Assembly: GCA_963772825.1 (NCBI GenBank)
Contig: CAVYYX010000001.1
Coordinates: 1 to 64,000 of the forward strand
Length of the DNA stretch: 64,000 nucleotides
Reading direction: 5' to 3'
Source: Desertimonas sp963772825
GTDB lineage: Bacteria; Actinomycetota; Acidimicrobiia; Acidimicrobiales; Ilumatobacteraceae
The stretch's first letter is position 1, and every line of letters starts with the position of its first letter. Positions 63,063-64,000 of the stretch are shown piece after piece. The position numbers and the translations under genes were made by a program. The notes beneath the pieces are model-generated. The model saw only the letters and a list, made by a program, of their open reading frames with translations. It had not been told where the DNA came from and did no database searches.

Positions 63063-64000
63063 ATGCATGTCCCGTTGACGGTCAGCGACTTCTTGCGCCG
63101 CGCCGAGTTGCTGTACCCCGACAGGATCGGCATCGTCGACGAACCCGACCAGCCGGCGCCGTCATGGGGCTCGCTGAGCTACGCCGAAGTGGCCGCGCGG
63201 GCGAGGGCCCTCGCCGCCGGACTCGACGCCCTCGGCATCGCTGCCGGCGAGCGGGTGGCGATCGTCAGCCACAACGCGGCGCGGCTGATCGCCGCACTGT
63301 TCGGTGTGTCGGGCTCGGGCCGGATCCTCGTCCCGATCAACTTTCGCCTCGTCGCCCAGGAGGTCGCCTATATCGTCGAGCACAGCGGCGCCCGCGTCCT
63401 GCTCGTCGACCCCGAGCTCGACGACGCGTTGTCCGAGGTGACCTGCGAGCGACGCTTGGTGATCGGCGAGGAGTCCGACGAAACGCTGCTCCGACCGGGC
63501 GTCGAGCCACGACCGTGGGAAGCCGACGAGTCGGCGACGGCGACGATCAACTACACGTCAGGTACGACGGCGCGTCCCAAGGGGGTGCAGCTCACCCACC
63601 GCAACCTGTGGGTCAACGCGACGACGTTCGGCTGGCACGTGGGCGTCGACGACCGTGACGTCTACCTGCACACGCTGCCGCAGTTCCACTGCAATGGCTG
63701 GGGCATGCTCTACGCCGTCACCGGGATGGGCGGCCAGCACATCGTCCTGCGCAAGGTTGACGGCGCCGAGATCCTGCGGCGCGTCGAGCAGCACGGCGTC
63801 ACGTTGATGTGCGGAGCCCCGGCAGTGCTGAACATGGTGCTCGATGCGGCGAGCACGTGGGAGGGCCCGATCCCCGGTGCCGGGAAGACCCGCATCGTCG
63901 TCGCCGGCGCGCCGCCGCCCACCCGCACGATCGAGCGCACGGAAACCGAGCTGGGCTGGGAGTTCGTGCAGATCTACGGGCTCACCGAGACCTCGCCGCT
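63063..64000 (+). CDS. Acyl-CoA ligase, AMP-binding family (C-terminus beyond the window)
   Basis: The first 312 codons of an AMP-forming ligase from ATG 63063 (MHVPLTVSDFLRRAELLYPD). The P-loop is NYTSGTTARPKGVQLTHRN, followed by LHTLPQFHCNGWGMLYAVTG and, at the window edge, QIYGLTETSPL (A5). YTSGTTARPKGV with FHCNGWG is typical of medium/long-chain fatty-acid or dicarboxylate CoA ligases. The C-terminal domain with the catalytic Lys is not in view. Confidence 0.87.
   Translation, partial: MHVPLTVSDFLRRAELLYPDRIGIVDEPDQPAPSWGSLSYAEVAARARALAAGLDALGIAAGERVAIVSHNAARLIAALFGVSGSGRILVPINFRLVAQEVAYIVEHSGARVLLVDPELDDALSEVTCERRLVIGEESDETLLRPGVEPRPWEADESATATINYTSGTTARPKGVQLTHRNLWVNATTFGWHVGVDDRDVYLHTLPQFHCNGWGMLYAVTGMGGQHIVLRKVDGAEILRRVEQHGVTLMCGAPAVLNMVLDAASTWEGPIPGAGKTRIVVAGAPPPTRTIERTETELGWEFVQIYGLTETSP

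Overview
The window is GC-rich, densely coded DNA that reads as an actinobacterial chromosome, most likely from Acidimicrobiia or a close relative (inference). The grounds are frequent GTG/TTG starts, ATGA/GTGA gene overlaps, start codons sitting 6-9 nt after TANNNT hexamers (leaderless promoters), a mycothiol-type amidase (Mca), three LLM/F420-type oxidoreductases, a WS/DGAT acyltransferase and many CoA ligases. I saw no rRNA, tRNA, CRISPR array, phage or transposase.

Layout. 1-2.2 kb: the N-terminal part of a sirtuin, a methyltransferase flanked by two copies of the sirtuin gene's first 30 bp, and a small unknown protein. 2.2-5.8 kb: a three-gene ABC importer of the TrpXYZ-like family (permease, ATPase, lipoprotein) plus a MarR regulator. 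5.8-17 kb: a myo-inositol locus on the minus strand (binding protein, permease, ATPase, iolC, a Cgl0159-type aldolase, iolB, iolD, iolG), with iolE displaced behind a DUF4394-fasciclin secreted protein. 17-26 kb: leucyl aminopeptidase, B12-dependent methionine synthase, and a heterodimeric ABC exporter. 26-34.5 kb: an ArsC-like reductase, a RadC-like protein without metal ligands, DUF4031, an HD hydrolase, an LLM oxidoreductase, LarE, a membrane glycosyltransferase, a CoA ligase and DUF4242.

34.5-44.4 kb: acyl-CoA metabolism (acyl-CoA dehydrogenase abutting a LuxR remnant, an LLM oxidoreductase, a CoA ligase, an SDR), then a complete LIV-type importer. 44.4-50.7 kb: the aerobic benzoyl-CoA (box) pathway: boxC, boxB, benzoate-CoA ligase and two alpha/beta hydrolases; boxA is not in the window. 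The adjacent importer may feed aromatic acids to it (inference). 50.7-64 kb: RecB-like nuclease, PAP2 phosphatase, WS/DGAT, SDR, S9 peptidase, thermonuclease, YdjC-like deacetylase, SCP2-like protein, Mca, a PEBP lipoprotein, rhomboid protease, an LLM oxidoreductase and a truncated CoA ligase.

Two features cut across the window. Eight genes or gene boundaries are broken in a way that one extra base each would explain, which looks more like insertion-type sequence error than decay. Long perfect or near-perfect hairpins lie at many gene boundaries, including two copies of one >20-bp palindrome placed between convergent genes 38.6 kb apart. No gap longer than about 260 bp lacks an assigned feature.
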